Assembly: GCA_020632695.1 (NCBI GenBank)
Contig: JACKFB010000009.1
Location: 62,001 to 126,000, forward strand
DNA: 64,000 bases
From: Deltaproteobacteria bacterium
GTDB taxonomy: Bacteria; Myxococcota_A; UBA9042; PHBI01; JACKFB01
Reading direction: 5' to 3'
Below, piece after piece: positions 1 through 9,539 of the stretch (position 1 is its first letter; each line of letters starts with the position of its first letter). Below the pieces are notes generated by a model. It saw only the letters and a program-made list of their open reading frames with translations, did no database searches and was not told where the DNA came from. The translations under genes and the position numbers were made by a program.

Positions 1-2263
1 GGGACATGGCGGCCGCGGCGCTGCGCCCCGCCTCGAGCGCCAGCTCGGCCAGGGCGATCCGCTCGCCGACGTCCTGGATGAGCGGGAGCGCGAGACCGAG
101 CTGGGTCGCCGCCTCCGCGCGGGCCGCCTCGGCGCCCTGGTTGGCCGCCAGCGCCCAGCCGATGCGTCGATGCAGGCTCGCGCGCACCGGGGGCGGCACC
201 AGCTCGTACGCGGCGTCGTGGACGCGGTCGTGGGCGAACCGGTAGCGCTCCATGCCCTCGGGGACGGTCTGCGCGGGCGGCACCACGAAGTCGTCGCGCA
301 CCGCCGGCCACAGATCGCGCAGCACCACCTCCTCGCCCAGCTCCAGCGCCCGCGCCAGGACCGCCGGATCGAAGCGCACGCCCATGCACGCCGCGGCTGC
401 CAGCACGTGGCGCGTGGCCTCGGGGAGCAGCCGCACGCGGCGAGCCATCAGCGCGGCGACGTTCTCGGTGAAGGGCATCCGGCGGATCTGGTCGAGGTCC
501 CAGGTCCAGCGGCCCAGCGCGGGGTCCACCCGCAGCGCGCCGTCGTCGTGCAGTGAGCGCAGGAAGCGGCCTACGAAGAGCGCGTTGCCCTGGGTCTTCG
601 CGCTGACGGCGTGCGCGAGCGGCGCGATCTCCGCCGTGGGAGCCGCCAGGGTCGCCGCGATGAGCCCCTCGATGGCCGTGGTGCTCAGCGGCGACAGCGC
701 CAGGGTGGACGAGGCGATCCCGTGGCTCTCCAGGGCGCCCAGCCAGGGCGCCAGCGGGTGGCTGGGGCCCACCTCGTCGTCGCGGTAGGCGCCGACCAGC
801 ATGAAGTGAGCGGTGGCGCCGTCGAGGATGAGCTGTTGCAGCAGCTCGAGCGCACCCTCGTCCGCGCGCTGGAGGTCGTCCAGCACCAGCACCAGCGGGC
901 GCTCCTGGGTCGCGAGGCACTGCATGAAGCGCCGGAACGCGCCGCGGAACCGATGACGGGCCTCGTCGGCCGGGACCTCGCCCGGCGGCGCGAGCTCGCC
1001 GGTGAGCAGGCGCAGCCCCGGCACCGCGTCGGCGACCAGGGCCGCGTCCTCGCCCAGCGCCGCCAGGATCTTTCGCCGCGTCAGCGCGACCTCGTCGTCG
1101 GGGCCGCTGAGCACGAGCTGCACCAGCTCGCCGAGCGCGCGACGCAGCCCCGAGGTGGGTGAGCTCCCGGCGCGCGCCTCGAAGGTGGCGCTGGCCACGC
1201 GCCCGAGCTGGCGGGCGCCCGGGACGAAGAAGCGCTGGATGAGCGTGGTCTTTCCGATGCCGGAGGGGCCGGTGACCAGCAGCACCTCGGCGCCGCCCTG
1301 GCTGGCGCGCTCCAGGTGCGCGAGCATCGTGGTGCACTCGTCGGAGGGCACGTGCAGGTGCTGGTCCAGCCTGAGGCGCGTGGAGATGTCGGCGGCCCCG
1401 AGCTCGAAGCTCTCCACCCGTCCGTGGCCCGCGAGCTGCGCGACGCAGAGCTCGAGGTCGGCCATCAGGCCCCAGGCGGTCTGGTAGCGGTCGTCCGGCT
1501 CCTTGGCGAGCAGGCGCATCACCATCTCGGACACGGGCTCGGGGACCTGCGGGAAGGCCAGGTGCGGCGGCCGCGGCGCCACGGCGAGGTGGGCGTGCAC
1601 CAGGCCCCCGGGGGTGTCCGCGTCGAAGGGGCGCCCTCCGGTCAGCATCTCGTAGAGCGTGATCCCGAAGGCGTAGAGGTCGGCGCGGTGGTCCACCGGT
1701 CGGTGCAGGCGCCCCGTCTGCTCGGGCGCGATGTAGGCCAGCGTGCCCTCGGGACCGAGCGCCGGGGGCGGCTCGTCGGCGCTGGAGCTGAGGCGCAGCG
1801 CGGTGTCGAAGTCGATGAGCTGCACGCCCCCGTTGGCCGTCAGCAGGACGTTTCGCGGGTTGACGTCGGCGTGCACGATGCCGTGATGGTGGAGCTGGGC
1901 CAGGGCCTCGGCCAGTCGGGCGCCCAGCGTCAGCGCGTGTCCCGTCTCGAGCGGGCCGTCGCTGAGCCAGGTGCTGAGCGTCTCGCCGTGGCTGTCCTCC
2001 ATGACCAGGTAGGGGCGGCGGTCGTGCTCGAAGAGGTCGAGGGTGCGACACACGCCCGGCAGCTCCAGGTGGTGCATCAGCTCGAAGGCGCGGCGGAATC
2101 GCGCGAGCTCAGCGGCCTGGGCCGGCGCGGTCGTGGTCTTGAGGACGACCTCCGCGCCGTCGAGGTCGCGCGTGGCGCGGTAGACCGTGCGCCGCGCGTC
2201 CGCGCAGAGCGTGTGTTCCAGATGGTAGCCGGGGACGCGCTGCAACGGTCGCTGTTCCTCCAC
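1..2263 (-). CDS. Ser/Thr protein kinase fused to AAA ATPase (C-terminus cut by window edge)
   Basis: A signalling protein whose first 754 or so codons are visible. Residues about 10-270 form a Hanks-type kinase: the ATP-binding lysine lies in VVLKTT near residue 38, an APE-like IAPEQ is near 178, and the ATP-anchoring region follows. A second module begins near residue 325 with a Walker A (GPSGIGKTT) and a Walker B near 460 (LVLVLDDLQ), then an all-helical region, as in PknK-like multidomain kinases. The catalytic loop reads HADVNPRN instead of HRDxKxxN, and the metal-binding motif reads DFD instead of DFG. Activity may therefore be altered, although this kinase-ATPase family often has loose catalytic loops. 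The GTG at 2263 is the closest plausible start; the frame stays open upstream to a TTG at 2305. The gene is divergent from the GGDEF-EAL gene. The C-terminal sensor or output domain lies outside the window. Confidence 0.85.
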   Translation of the reverse strand, partial: MEEQRPLQRVPGYHLEHTLCADARRTVYRATRDLDGAEVVLKTTTAPAQAAELARFRRAFELMHHLELPGVCRTLDLFEHDRRPYLVMEDSHGETLSTWLSDGPLETGHALTLGARLAEALAQLHHHGIVHADVNPRNVLLTANGGVQLIDFDTALRLSSSADEPPPALGPEGTLAYIAPEQTGRLHRPVDHRADLYAFGITLYEMLTGGRPFDADTPGGLVHAHLAVAPRPPHLAFPQVPEPVSEMVMRLLAKEPDDRYQTAWGLMADLELCVAQLAGHGRVESFELGAADISTRLRLDQHLHVPSDECTTMLAHLERASQGGAEVLLVTGPSGIGKTTLIQRFFVPGARQLGRVASATFEARAGSSPTSGLRRALGELVQLVLSGPDDEVALTRRKILAALGEDAALVADAVPGLRLLTGELAPPGEVPADEARHRFRGAFRRFMQCLATQERPLVLVLDDLQRADEGALELLQQLILDGATAHFMLVGAYRDDEVGPSHPLAPWLGALESHGIASSTLALSPLSTTAIEGLIAATLAAPTAEIAPLAHAVSAKTQGNALFVGRFLRSLHDDGALRVDPALGRWTWDLDQIRRMPFTENVAALMARRVRLLPEATRHVLAAAACMGVRFDPAVLARALELGEEVVLRDLWPAVRDDFVVPPAQTVPEGMERYRFAHDRVHDAAYELVPPPVRASLHRRIGWALAANQGAEAARAEAATQLGLALPLIQDVGERIALAELALEAGRSAAAAMS

Positions 2264-2413
2264 ACCGCAGGATAGCAGGTCGGGCGCCTGGGGCGACAGT
2301 GCCAACTCGGCCACGCTCGGCCCGGGGCAGGGCGGGCGGGCCAGCGGGCCGCGAACGCGCCGGATCGTCAGCGCGGCTGCGCTACGGGCTCAAGGGTCCG
2401 GGGCATCGGGCCG

Positions 2414-4879
2414 ATGGCTCCCATGCAGGGGCCCTGCCGCCGTCGGGTGGCCGGTCCCGCGTCCCAGGAGTGTGCGCCGTTGAAGCCCGACACACCCGAA
2501 GCGCTGCGGTCCCGCCCGGAAGGTCGGGACGCGCCGCTCCCAGCGCCACCCCCGACCGCGCCAGCGCCGCCGCCGACCGCGATCGTCCCCCGGCGGCGGC
2601 CCGAGGCCCCGCAGTCACGCGAGGCCGCGGTGCTCGACGCGGTGATGCGGGCGCTCGCGGCGGTGTTGCTCGTGTTCTGTCCCTTCTACGTGCACCTGGC
2701 CAGCGCCCCGGAGGCGTTCCCGCCCTGCCTGGGCGTGCTCGCGCTGCTGGGGGTGGCCGCCTGGCTCAACCGACACCACCGCACCCACGCGGCGGCGCTG
2801 CTGGTCTGCGCGTCGCTGTACGGGCTGGTCACCGCGACCACCCTGGCCTCGGGCGGCGTCCAGAGCCCGGCCTACGGGGCCTACGCCGTCGGCATCATCG
2901 TCGCCGGCCTGGTGCTGGGCGGGCGGGCAGCCATCGGCTTCACCCTGCTCTCGGTGACCACCGGCGCCGCCATGGTGCTGCTGTCCCGGTCGCGCTTGCG
3001 CGATCTGCCGCTCGACTTCGCCTCACCCGGCTCGGATGCCGCCGCGGCGTGGGCCTCCTCGAACGCATACCTGGTGGTCGCCGCGCTCCTGCTCTTCCTC
3101 GCCGATCGGGCGACCCGGGACACCCTCAGCCGCCTCCGCGAGGCCCGTCGCGCGCTCCGGGAGAGCGACGAGCGCTACGCCATGGCCGTGCGTGGTTCCA
3201 ACGACGGCCTGTGGGACTGGGACCTCGACAACGACGCCATCTACGTCTCGCCGCGCTGGCTCGAGATGCTCGGCCTGTCCCCCCGCACCGGCGACGTGAC
3301 CCCGAGCACCTGGCTCGGGAGGATCTGCCCCGACGATCTGCCGGCGTTCCGCGAGGCCTTCGACGCGCACCTGGCCGATGAGACCGTGCAGTTCGAGAGC
3401 GAGCATCGCCTCCGCCACGCCGACGGGGGCTGGCGCTGGGTGCTGGTGCGGGGGCTCGCCGTGCGCGACGAGGCCGGCGTGCCGCGCCGCATCGCGGGCT
3501 CGCTGGCCGACATCAGCCCGCGCAAGATGGCCGAGCAGGCGCTCGCCCACGCCGCCCGCCACGACGCCCTCACCTCGCTGCCGAACCGCGCGCTCTTCCT
3601 CGAAGAGCTCCAGGAGGCCGTCGCCCAGGCCCGCCAGCGGGGGATGGCCACCTACGCGCTGCTCTTCATCGACCTCGACCGCTTCAAGGCCATCAACGAC
3701 AGCCTCGGTCATCAGGTCGGGGACGGGCTCCTCACCGCCTTCGCCGGTCGCCTGCGCGGCTGCATCGGCGGTTCGGACACCGCCGCGCGCCTGGGGGGCG
3801 ACGAGTTCGCCGTCATCGTCCGGGGTGTGCCCGAGCGCGCCCGCATCGACGCGGTGGCCGAGCGCATCCGGACGCGACTCGCCGAGCGCTTCGTCGTCCA
3901 TGGCCGCGAGGTCCGGGTCACCTGCTCCATCGGCGTGGCGTTCGGCTCGGTGGACTACTCCGACGCGGACGCCGTGGTGCGCGACGCCGACATCGCCATG
4001 TACCGCGCGAAGTCGCTGGGCAAGGACCGCTGCGAGCCCTTCGAGTTCGAGCTGCGCGAGGAGGTGCTCCGCCGCCGCGAGCTGGAGGAGGACCTCCGCG
4101 CCTCCTTGGAGAACGGCGGCCTGGACGTGGTCTATCAGCCCACCGTGGAGGCCACCACCGGCGCCCTGGGGAGCTTCGAGGCGCTGGTCCGCTGGAACCA
4201 CCCCACCCGCGGGCCGCTCAGCCCTTCGGAGTTCATGGACGTCGCCGAGGAGACCGGCCTCGTGGTCGAGCTGGACCGGTTCGTCCTCCGCCGCGCCGTC
4301 GCCGAGGCGTGCGCCTGGCGAGCGGAGCGCCGGTCGGCCGCGGCGATCGGGCTCTCGGTCAACGTCTCGAAGAGCCAGTTCCAGCGGGCGGACTTCGCCG
4401 AGTTCGTCGTCGCGACGCTGCGCAGGACCGGTCTGCCGGCCCACTGTCTCGATCTCGAGTTCGGCGAGGCGGTCTTGATGAGCGACTGCACCTACACCCG
4501 CGCCAACCTCGCCCTCCTGCGCGAGGCGGGCGTTCGGCTGGCGCTCGACGATTTCGGCACCGGCTACTCGTCGCTGGGTGCGCTCCACCGCGCGCGGGTC
4601 GACGTGCTGAAGATCGACCGCTCCTTCGTGCACGCGATGGAGCGGGACGTCGCGGCGGACCTCATGGTGCGGACCATCGTCTCGGCTGCGCGCGGCATGG
4701 ATCTCCGGGTGGTCGCGGAGGGCGTGGAGTCGCTGGCCCAGTCGCGCGCGCTCGCCCGCCTGGGCTGCCACCAGCTCCAGGGCCGCCTCTTCTCCGACGT
4801 GCTGAGCGCCGACCAGGTGAGCAGGCTGGTGGCCGACTGGCCGCGCTTCCTGCTCCGGGACGGCATCCGCGCCGCCTGA
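2414..4879 (+). CDS. Membrane-bound PAS-GGDEF-EAL protein (cyclic-di-GMP turnover)
   Basis: A predicted bifunctional cyclic-di-GMP enzyme of 821 residues. A Pro/Arg-rich cytoplasmic N-terminus leads into about five or six hydrophobic segments (residues 78-235), a PAS/PAC sensor (about 250-375), a diguanylate cyclase domain and a phosphodiesterase domain. GGDEF is intact at residues 461-465. The EAL motif (589-591) is intact too, and so are the downstream DDFGTGYSSL, the lysine in LKIDRSF and the glutamate in VVAEGVES. Both activities are therefore possible, and which dominates cannot be read from the sequence. The ATG at 2414 lacks a good ribosome-binding site. A TTG at 2480, nine bases after AGGAG (2466-2470), is an alternative start that removes 22 residues. 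The membrane region looks like a 7TM/MASE-type sensor, but I cannot name its family. Confidence 0.9.
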   Translation: MAPMQGPCRRRVAGPASQECAPLKPDTPEALRSRPEGRDAPLPAPPPTAPAPPPTAIVPRRRPEAPQSREAAVLDAVMRALAAVLLVFCPFYVHLASAPEAFPPCLGVLALLGVAAWLNRHHRTHAAALLVCASLYGLVTATTLASGGVQSPAYGAYAVGIIVAGLVLGGRAAIGFTLLSVTTGAAMVLLSRSRLRDLPLDFASPGSDAAAAWASSNAYLVVAALLLFLADRATRDTLSRLREARRALRESDERYAMAVRGSNDGLWDWDLDNDAIYVSPRWLEMLGLSPRTGDVTPSTWLGRICPDDLPAFREAFDAHLADETVQFESEHRLRHADGGWRWVLVRGLAVRDEAGVPRRIAGSLADISPRKMAEQALAHAARHDALTSLPNRALFLEELQEAVAQARQRGMATYALLFIDLDRFKAINDSLGHQVGDGLLTAFAGRLRGCIGGSDTAARLGGDEFAVIVRGVPERARIDAVAERIRTRLAERFVVHGREVRVTCSIGVAFGSVDYSDADAVVRDADIAMYRAKSLGKDRCEPFEFELREEVLRRRELEEDLRASLENGGLDVVYQPTVEATTGALGSFEALVRWNHPTRGPLSPSEFMDVAEETGLVVELDRFVLRRAVAEACAWRAERRSAAAIGLSVNVSKSQFQRADFAEFVVATLRRTGLPAHCLDLEFGEAVLMSDCTYTRANLALLREAGVRLALDDFGTGYSSLGALHRARVDVLKIDRSFVHAMERDVAADLMVRTIVSAARGMDLRVVAEGVESLAQSRALARLGCHQLQGRLFSDVLSADQVSRLVADWPRFLLRDGIRAA

Positions 4880-5028
4880 GCGCGGTGGCCAGAGCTCTCG
4901 CCGCCCCGCGCGGGCGCCGCCGCCAGGACCCGCATCCTTTCCCTTTGCGGCCCCGGGCAATCGCGGCATGCTCGCGCCCGCCGCTGCGCCCAGGTCGGGT
5001 GCGCGCCCCCTGAAGGTGAGGCTCCCCG

Positions 5029-6432
5029 ATGTCCACGCAGTCGCTGACGATCACCAACCCCTGGACCGGCGAGCCGGCCTTCGAGCTGCCCCTGGACGAC
5101 CCGGCCGCGGTCGACGCCAAGGTGCGCGCCGCCCGCGCCGCCGCGGACCGCTGGGCGTCCACCACGCTGGACACCCGCCTCGCCCTGGTCGAGCGCTTCA
5201 TCGAGGTGGCCGGGCGCGAGCGCGACACGCTGGCGCTGGAGATCTCGCGTCAGATGGGCAAGCCCGTCGCCGAGGCGCGCGGCGAGGTCGGGACGATGAT
5301 CGGTCGTGCCCGCATGATGATGGCGCTGGCCCCCGACGCGCTCGCCGACCGCGGTGGGGCCCAGGGCGACGGGATCCGCCGCACGCTGCTCAAGGAGCCG
5401 CTCGGGGTGGTCCTGGACATCGCCGCCTGGAACTATCCGCTGCTCATCGCGGTGAACGTGGTGGTCCCGGCGGTGCTGGCCGGGGACGCTGTCCTCCTCA
5501 AGCACGCCAGCCAGACCGCCCGGGTGGGCCTCTGGTTCGAGCGCGCCTTCGCCGCGGCCGAGGCGCCCGCCGGGCTGGTCACCGCCGTCACCGTGCGGGG
5601 CCGGGACGCCCGCGGGCTGGTGCAGCATCCCCTCGTCGACGGCGTGTTCTTCACCGGCTCGACCGCAGCCGGGCGCACGGTCTACCAGCACGTCGCCCAG
5701 CGGGAGCAGGGCTTCATCGACGCCGGCCTCGAGCTGGGCGGGAAGGACCCCGCCTACGTCCGGGCCGACATGCCCCTGGACATCGCCGTCCCGAACCTGG
5801 TCGAGGGCGCCTTCTACAACGCCGGCCAGTCCTGCTGCGCCGTGGAACGCATCTACGTCCACCGCTCGCTCTACGCCGACTTCGTCGACGCCTACGTCGA
5901 GCAGGCGCGCCGCTGGACCATCGGCGACCCGACCGCCGACGGCACGCTCATCGGCGCCCTCGCGACCCCCGAGACCCTGGAGACCCTCGACGCGCAGGTG
6001 TCCGATGCGGTGGCCAAGGGGGCGCGCCTGCTGCTGGGGGGCGAGCGGCCGGCCGGACCCGGGTGGCGCTACCCGGCGACGGTGGTGGCCGACGCGACCC
6101 ACGCGATGAGCCTGATGACCGAGGAGAGCTTCGGCCCGGTCATCGGCATCGCGGCGGTCGAGGACGACGCCGAGGCGCTGCGCTTGATGAACGACACCGT
6201 CTACGGCCTGACCGCCTCCATCTGGACCGCCGACCACCACGTCGGCGGCGCGCTGGCTCGCCGCGTGCGCGCGGGCACCGTCTTCGTGAACCGCTGCGAC
6301 TACGTGGACCCGTCGCTGCCCTGGACCGGCTTCGGCGACAGCGGCAAGGGCGTGACCCTGTCGGCGCTGGGCTTCGACCAGCTCACCCGCGCGCGGGGTC
6401 TCCACGTCCGGCCGCTCTCGCTGATGCGGTGA
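5029..6432 (+). CDS. NAD(P)-dependent aldehyde dehydrogenase
   Basis: A 467-residue member of the aldehyde dehydrogenase superfamily, oxidising an aldehyde to its acid in the cytoplasm. The general-base glutamate sits in LELGGKDP (Glu235) and the catalytic cysteine in GQSCC (Cys269 by family spacing). The Rossmann-side motif near residue 140 (AAWNYPLL) is typical of the family. Length matches the class at about 450-500. The sequence resembles succinate-semialdehyde or medium-chain aldehyde dehydrogenases, but the substrate cannot be assigned. The ATG has a good ribosome-binding site, AAGGTGAGG, at 5013-5021. Its stop codon overlaps the GTG of the following acetyltransferase-like gene, so the two are probably translated together. 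Confidence 0.93.
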   Translation: MSTQSLTITNPWTGEPAFELPLDDPAAVDAKVRAARAAADRWASTTLDTRLALVERFIEVAGRERDTLALEISRQMGKPVAEARGEVGTMIGRARMMMALAPDALADRGGAQGDGIRRTLLKEPLGVVLDIAAWNYPLLIAVNVVVPAVLAGDAVLLKHASQTARVGLWFERAFAAAEAPAGLVTAVTVRGRDARGLVQHPLVDGVFFTGSTAAGRTVYQHVAQREQGFIDAGLELGGKDPAYVRADMPLDIAVPNLVEGAFYNAGQSCCAVERIYVHRSLYADFVDAYVEQARRWTIGDPTADGTLIGALATPETLETLDAQVSDAVAKGARLLLGGERPAGPGWRYPATVVADATHAMSLMTEESFGPVIGIAAVEDDAEALRLMNDTVYGLTASIWTADHHVGGALARRVRAGTVFVNRCDYVDPSLPWTGFGDSGKGVTLSALGFDQLTRARGLHVRPLSLMR

Positions 6433-7217
6433 AGGCGGGGCCGCCGCGCGAGCTGGAGCTCGCCGAGCTGGGGCCGGGGAGCGCCCTCCACGAGGCCTTC
6501 CTGGCCCTCCACGCGCCCTGGATCGCGCGGGGGATGGGGCGATGGCTCTCGCTGGTGCGCCCCGGAGGGCGCTGGCCGGTGCGCGTGTTCGGCGTGAGCG
6601 GGGAGGGCGGGCGCCAGCAGCTCCTGGGCGCCATCGTGGCCCTGGGCGTGCGCGAGCCGGTGACCCGCTTCGACGACCTCCTCGAGGGCCGCGTCCCGGC
6701 GCTGGACGAAGGTGAGCCGCCTGCGGTGTGGCACCTCATCGCGGTCACCACCGACCCGGAGGTGCGCGGCGCGGGCCTCGGCCGCAGCCTGGCCGCCGCC
6801 GCGGTGCGGGAGCTCGGACGGGCCCGCCCCGCGCCGACGATCCAGACGCTGTCCCCGGCCCTGGGGCTGCGGAGGGCGATGCTGGCGCTGGGGCTGAGCG
6901 AGCCGGCCGAGGCCGCCCGGGTCACGACCGCGCGCTTGTGCGACGCGGAGGGGCGTCCGTGGCTTGGAATACAACGCTTCCATCAGGGAAACGGCGCCAG
7001 CCTCGACGCGACGCACCCTGAGAGCCGCGCCGACGACGCCGACAGCGCCCACGTGACCCTCTGCTTCGGCTACGCCACCGACCCGCGCGTCCTCGCGGCC
7101 GGGCGCGACGCCTACCGCCAGCGCGTGGGGGAGCGCCGCCGGCTCGTGGCCGCCGGCTCGGCCACGCCGGTCGTCGGGCTGCCGGGGGCCTTCCGGGTGC
7201 CGCCGTCCAGCGGCTGA
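6429..7217 (+). CDS. GNAT-family N-acetyltransferase-like protein
   Basis: A 262-residue protein whose GTG start overlaps the stop codon of the aldehyde dehydrogenase (GTGA arrangement), which fixes the start and implies coupling. Residues about 99-121 contain a beta strand followed by TDPEVRGAGLGRS. This matches the acetyl-CoA pyrophosphate-binding motif A of GNAT enzymes (R-x-x-G-x-G/A). The C-terminal 80 residues are charged and include a short helix rich in Arg. The acceptor is unknown. The link to the dehydrogenase suggests a shared small-molecule pathway, which is inference only. Confidence 0.75.
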   Translation: MKAGPPRELELAELGPGSALHEAFLALHAPWIARGMGRWLSLVRPGGRWPVRVFGVSGEGGRQQLLGAIVALGVREPVTRFDDLLEGRVPALDEGEPPAVWHLIAVTTDPEVRGAGLGRSLAAAAVRELGRARPAPTIQTLSPALGLRRAMLALGLSEPAEAARVTTARLCDAEGRPWLGIQRFHQGNGASLDATHPESRADDADSAHVTLCFGYATDPRVLAAGRDAYRQRVGERRRLVAAGSATPVVGLPGAFRVPPSSG

Positions 7218-7231
7218 TGCCGCCCAGGCTC

Positions 7232-7261
7232 TTGGGTTCTGGTGGCGAGCCGTGATAGAGT
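7232..7261 (+). promoter_or_regulatory. Candidate promoter of the PEGA kinase gene
   Basis: TTGGGT (7232-7237) and TAGAGT (7256-7261) are 18 bases apart. The expected transcription start near 7268 lies downstream of the GTG at 7265, which supports the TTG at 7316 as the kinase start. The match is weak. Confidence 0.25.
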
Positions 7262-7315
7262 CGCGTGCGTGCGCGTCAGGACGATGGGTCGGCCTTGGCG
7301 CCACGGGGAGCCGGT

Positions 7316-9235
7316 TTGACGCAGGCCACGGGCAGCGACGGCGCCGAAGCCCTCATCGGGCGGGTCTTCGACGGGCGCTACCGCATCGAGCGCGTTCTCG
7401 GACGTGGCGGGATGGGTGTGGTCTACGTCGCCGAGCAGCTCAGCATGGCCAAGCAGGTCGCGCTGAAGGTGCTGCCGCGCCACCTCTCCGAAGACCCCGG
7501 CCAGGTCCAGCGCTTCAACCACGAGGCGCTGGCCTCGAGCCACCTGCGCCACCCGCACACCATCCGCGTGTTCGACTACGGCAAGTCCGAGGATGGCCAC
7601 CTCTACATCGCGATGGAGCTGCTCGAGGGCCAGGTGCTCTCGCGGGTCATCCGCCGCGAGCGCGGGCTGCCGGCCGAGCGGGTGGTCCACATCGCGCGCC
7701 AGGTGGTCAAGTCCATCGGCGAGGCGCACCAGGCCGGGCTGGTGCACCGCGATCTCAAGCCGGACAACATCTTCCTGTGTGATTTCTTCGGCGAGAAGGA
7801 CTACGTCAAGGTCCTGGACTTCGGGATCGCCAAGTTCACCGAAGGCGGGGGCGGCACCGACCAGGCGCACACCGCCACGGGCTTCATCGCAGGCACGCCG
7901 CTCTACATCGCGCCCGAGCAGGCGCTGGGCGAGCCCGTCGCCCCCCGCAGCGACCTCTACGCGCTGGGGGCCATCCTCTACGAGTGCCTCGTCGGCGCGC
8001 CGCCCTTCCGGGCGGACACGCCCATCGCCATCGTGATGAAGCAGATCCACGAGACGCCGCCGCCCTTGCGCAGCGTGAAGCCCGACCTCCAGGTGCCGCC
8101 CGACCTCGAGGCCCTGGTGTTCCAGCTCCTGCGCAAGCGCCCGGCGGACCGGCCCGCCACGGCCGAGGAGGTGGGCGCCGCCCTGGACGCGGTCGCCACC
8201 CGCATGGCCAACCAGAGCGGCCTGCGGCGCTTCAAGAGCGTCACCGACGCCGACATCGAGGAGGTGACCGTCGTCACCGGCTCGGGCGTGGCGATCCCGG
8301 CTCTGGACGACGGCTTCAGCGACACGCCGTCGCGCGGCACGGCGATGACCCCGGCGCCCGCCACCGCAGGCGTGGACGGGGCAGGGGACGCGTCGCTCAC
8401 CGAGGTCGCCGCCTTGCGCCGGCCGCTCCCTGGCCAGCGACCGCCGCGGCTCCCGACCGGCCCGGGCGGGGCCGCGCCCGCAGGGGTGACCACCGAGCGG
8501 CCGGGTACGACGGTGTCGCCGTCGAGCCCGTACAACGCCGCGCCGATGCTCGACCCGCCGCGCTCGAGCCCGTGGGCCATCGCGGCGGCGATCGCCGCGC
8601 TGGTGGTGATCCTCGTGGGCGGCGGGACGGCGCTCTGGTTCGCGATCGGGCCCGGTCGGGACCTGGACGGCGCGGGGGGCGAGGCGCTCCAGGCCCAGCT
8701 CGAGGCCGAGCCGGCGGCCGTCGCCCCGGAGGCGGTCGAGGAGCCGGCTGCCGTCGCCGCGGTGGCCGCCGCCGACGAGCCCGCTGCTGCCGAGGCGCCT
8801 GCCGAGGCCGCGCCGGAGCCCGCCGCGGACGAGGCGGCGCCCGAAGGGGCCGAGGCGCCCGAGGGGGCGGCCGCGGTCGAGGTCACCAGCGACGCGTTGG
8901 TCGAGGTGCGCACCAAGCCGGCAGGGGCCGAGGTGCTCGCCGGCGACGAGGTGTTGGGTCGCACGCCGCTCTCGGTCACGGTGCCCGCCGGTGACACGCG
9001 GGAGCTCTCGTTGCGGCTCGACGGCTACGAGGTGGCCTCGGTCACCGCGGACGCCGAGCACGAGGAGGGGGGCATCGAGGTCAGCCTCGACGCCTTGCCG
9101 CCGCCGGAGCCCAAGGAGCGGAAGCCGAAGCCTGCGCGCGCTGCGACCGCCAGGCCGGCGGAGGAGCCGAAGCCTGCTCCCAAGGAGCCCGCGCCCAAGC
9201 CGCGCAAGGGCAAGATCGAGTGGCAGGACTTCTAG
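7316..9235 (+). CDS. Transmembrane Ser/Thr protein kinase with C-terminal PEGA domain
   Basis: A typical myxobacterial signalling kinase of 639 residues. The glycine loop is GRGGMGVVY (about residue 28), the ATP lysine is in VALKVL (about 52), the catalytic loop is HRDLKPDN (about 144), then DFG (about 168) and APEQ (about 199), so it should be catalytically competent. A Pro/Ala-rich linker leads to one membrane helix (about 420-446). After it come an Ala/Glu-rich spacer and a PEGA domain (about 525-592; key words KPAGAEVL, GRTPL and LDGYE), with a Lys/Pro-rich tail ending in a basic stretch. The kinase is thus cytoplasmic and the PEGA domain extracytoplasmic. I chose the TTG at 7316 because GGGGAG lies five bases upstream (7305-7310). 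A GTG at 7265 would add 17 residues but has no ribosome-binding site. Confidence 0.9.
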   Translation: MTQATGSDGAEALIGRVFDGRYRIERVLGRGGMGVVYVAEQLSMAKQVALKVLPRHLSEDPGQVQRFNHEALASSHLRHPHTIRVFDYGKSEDGHLYIAMELLEGQVLSRVIRRERGLPAERVVHIARQVVKSIGEAHQAGLVHRDLKPDNIFLCDFFGEKDYVKVLDFGIAKFTEGGGGTDQAHTATGFIAGTPLYIAPEQALGEPVAPRSDLYALGAILYECLVGAPPFRADTPIAIVMKQIHETPPPLRSVKPDLQVPPDLEALVFQLLRKRPADRPATAEEVGAALDAVATRMANQSGLRRFKSVTDADIEEVTVVTGSGVAIPALDDGFSDTPSRGTAMTPAPATAGVDGAGDASLTEVAALRRPLPGQRPPRLPTGPGGAAPAGVTTERPGTTVSPSSPYNAAPMLDPPRSSPWAIAAAIAALVVILVGGGTALWFAIGPGRDLDGAGGEALQAQLEAEPAAVAPEAVEEPAAVAAVAAADEPAAAEAPAEAAPEPAADEAAPEGAEAPEGAAAVEVTSDALVEVRTKPAGAEVLAGDEVLGRTPLSVTVPAGDTRELSLRLDGYEVASVTADAEHEEGGIEVSLDALPPPEPKERKPKPARAATARPAEEPKPAPKEPAPKPRKGKIEWQDF

Positions 9236-9539
9236 GGGCCTGTAGCGTATCGATGAGAGCCGACTCCAGACGCGATCCCCATCAGCTCGGCGTTCCTGCT
9301 CCGCCGCGCGATGTCCTCGAGATCGCTCGGGTCGTGGAACCGGCTGCGCCTCGCCGATCCGGCTCGCCCTCGCGACCGCATCGGGCTTCCCCCGATGGGC
9401 TACCGGCTCCTGCACCGGTCTGCGTCTCCCCCGTCGCGGCCTCCAGGGGCAGGAACCGCGCGCGCACATCGGACGGTGCGAGCGCGTGGCCTTTATCGCG
9501 GGCGCCGCACGGGCTATGTTCAGCCGCCCAGGAGGTGAC
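9236..9539. other. Intergenic region, no gene seen
   Basis: About 300 bases between the kinase and the PEGA-protein gene. The open frames here on both strands are Arg/Pro-rich with no recognisable domain and look like by-products of high GC. The only signal I can point to is a promoter-like element close to the right end. Confidence 0.5.
9492..9520 (+). promoter_or_regulatory. Candidate promoter of the PEGA-protein gene
   Basis: TTTATC (9492-9497) and TATGTT (9515-9520) are separated by 17 bases, 20 bases before the start codon. The segment resembles the candidate promoter at 34912-34940: both have GGCCTTT, an ATCG, CGCCG and ACGGGC before the -10 box. Confidence 0.3.

Noticed and set aside
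3023..4969. Very long antisense open frames over the GGDEF-EAL gene and many other genes
   Set aside because: These are GC-driven shadows. The sense frames carry intact catalytic motifs and protein-like composition, while the antisense frames read as low-complexity His/Arg/Gly text.
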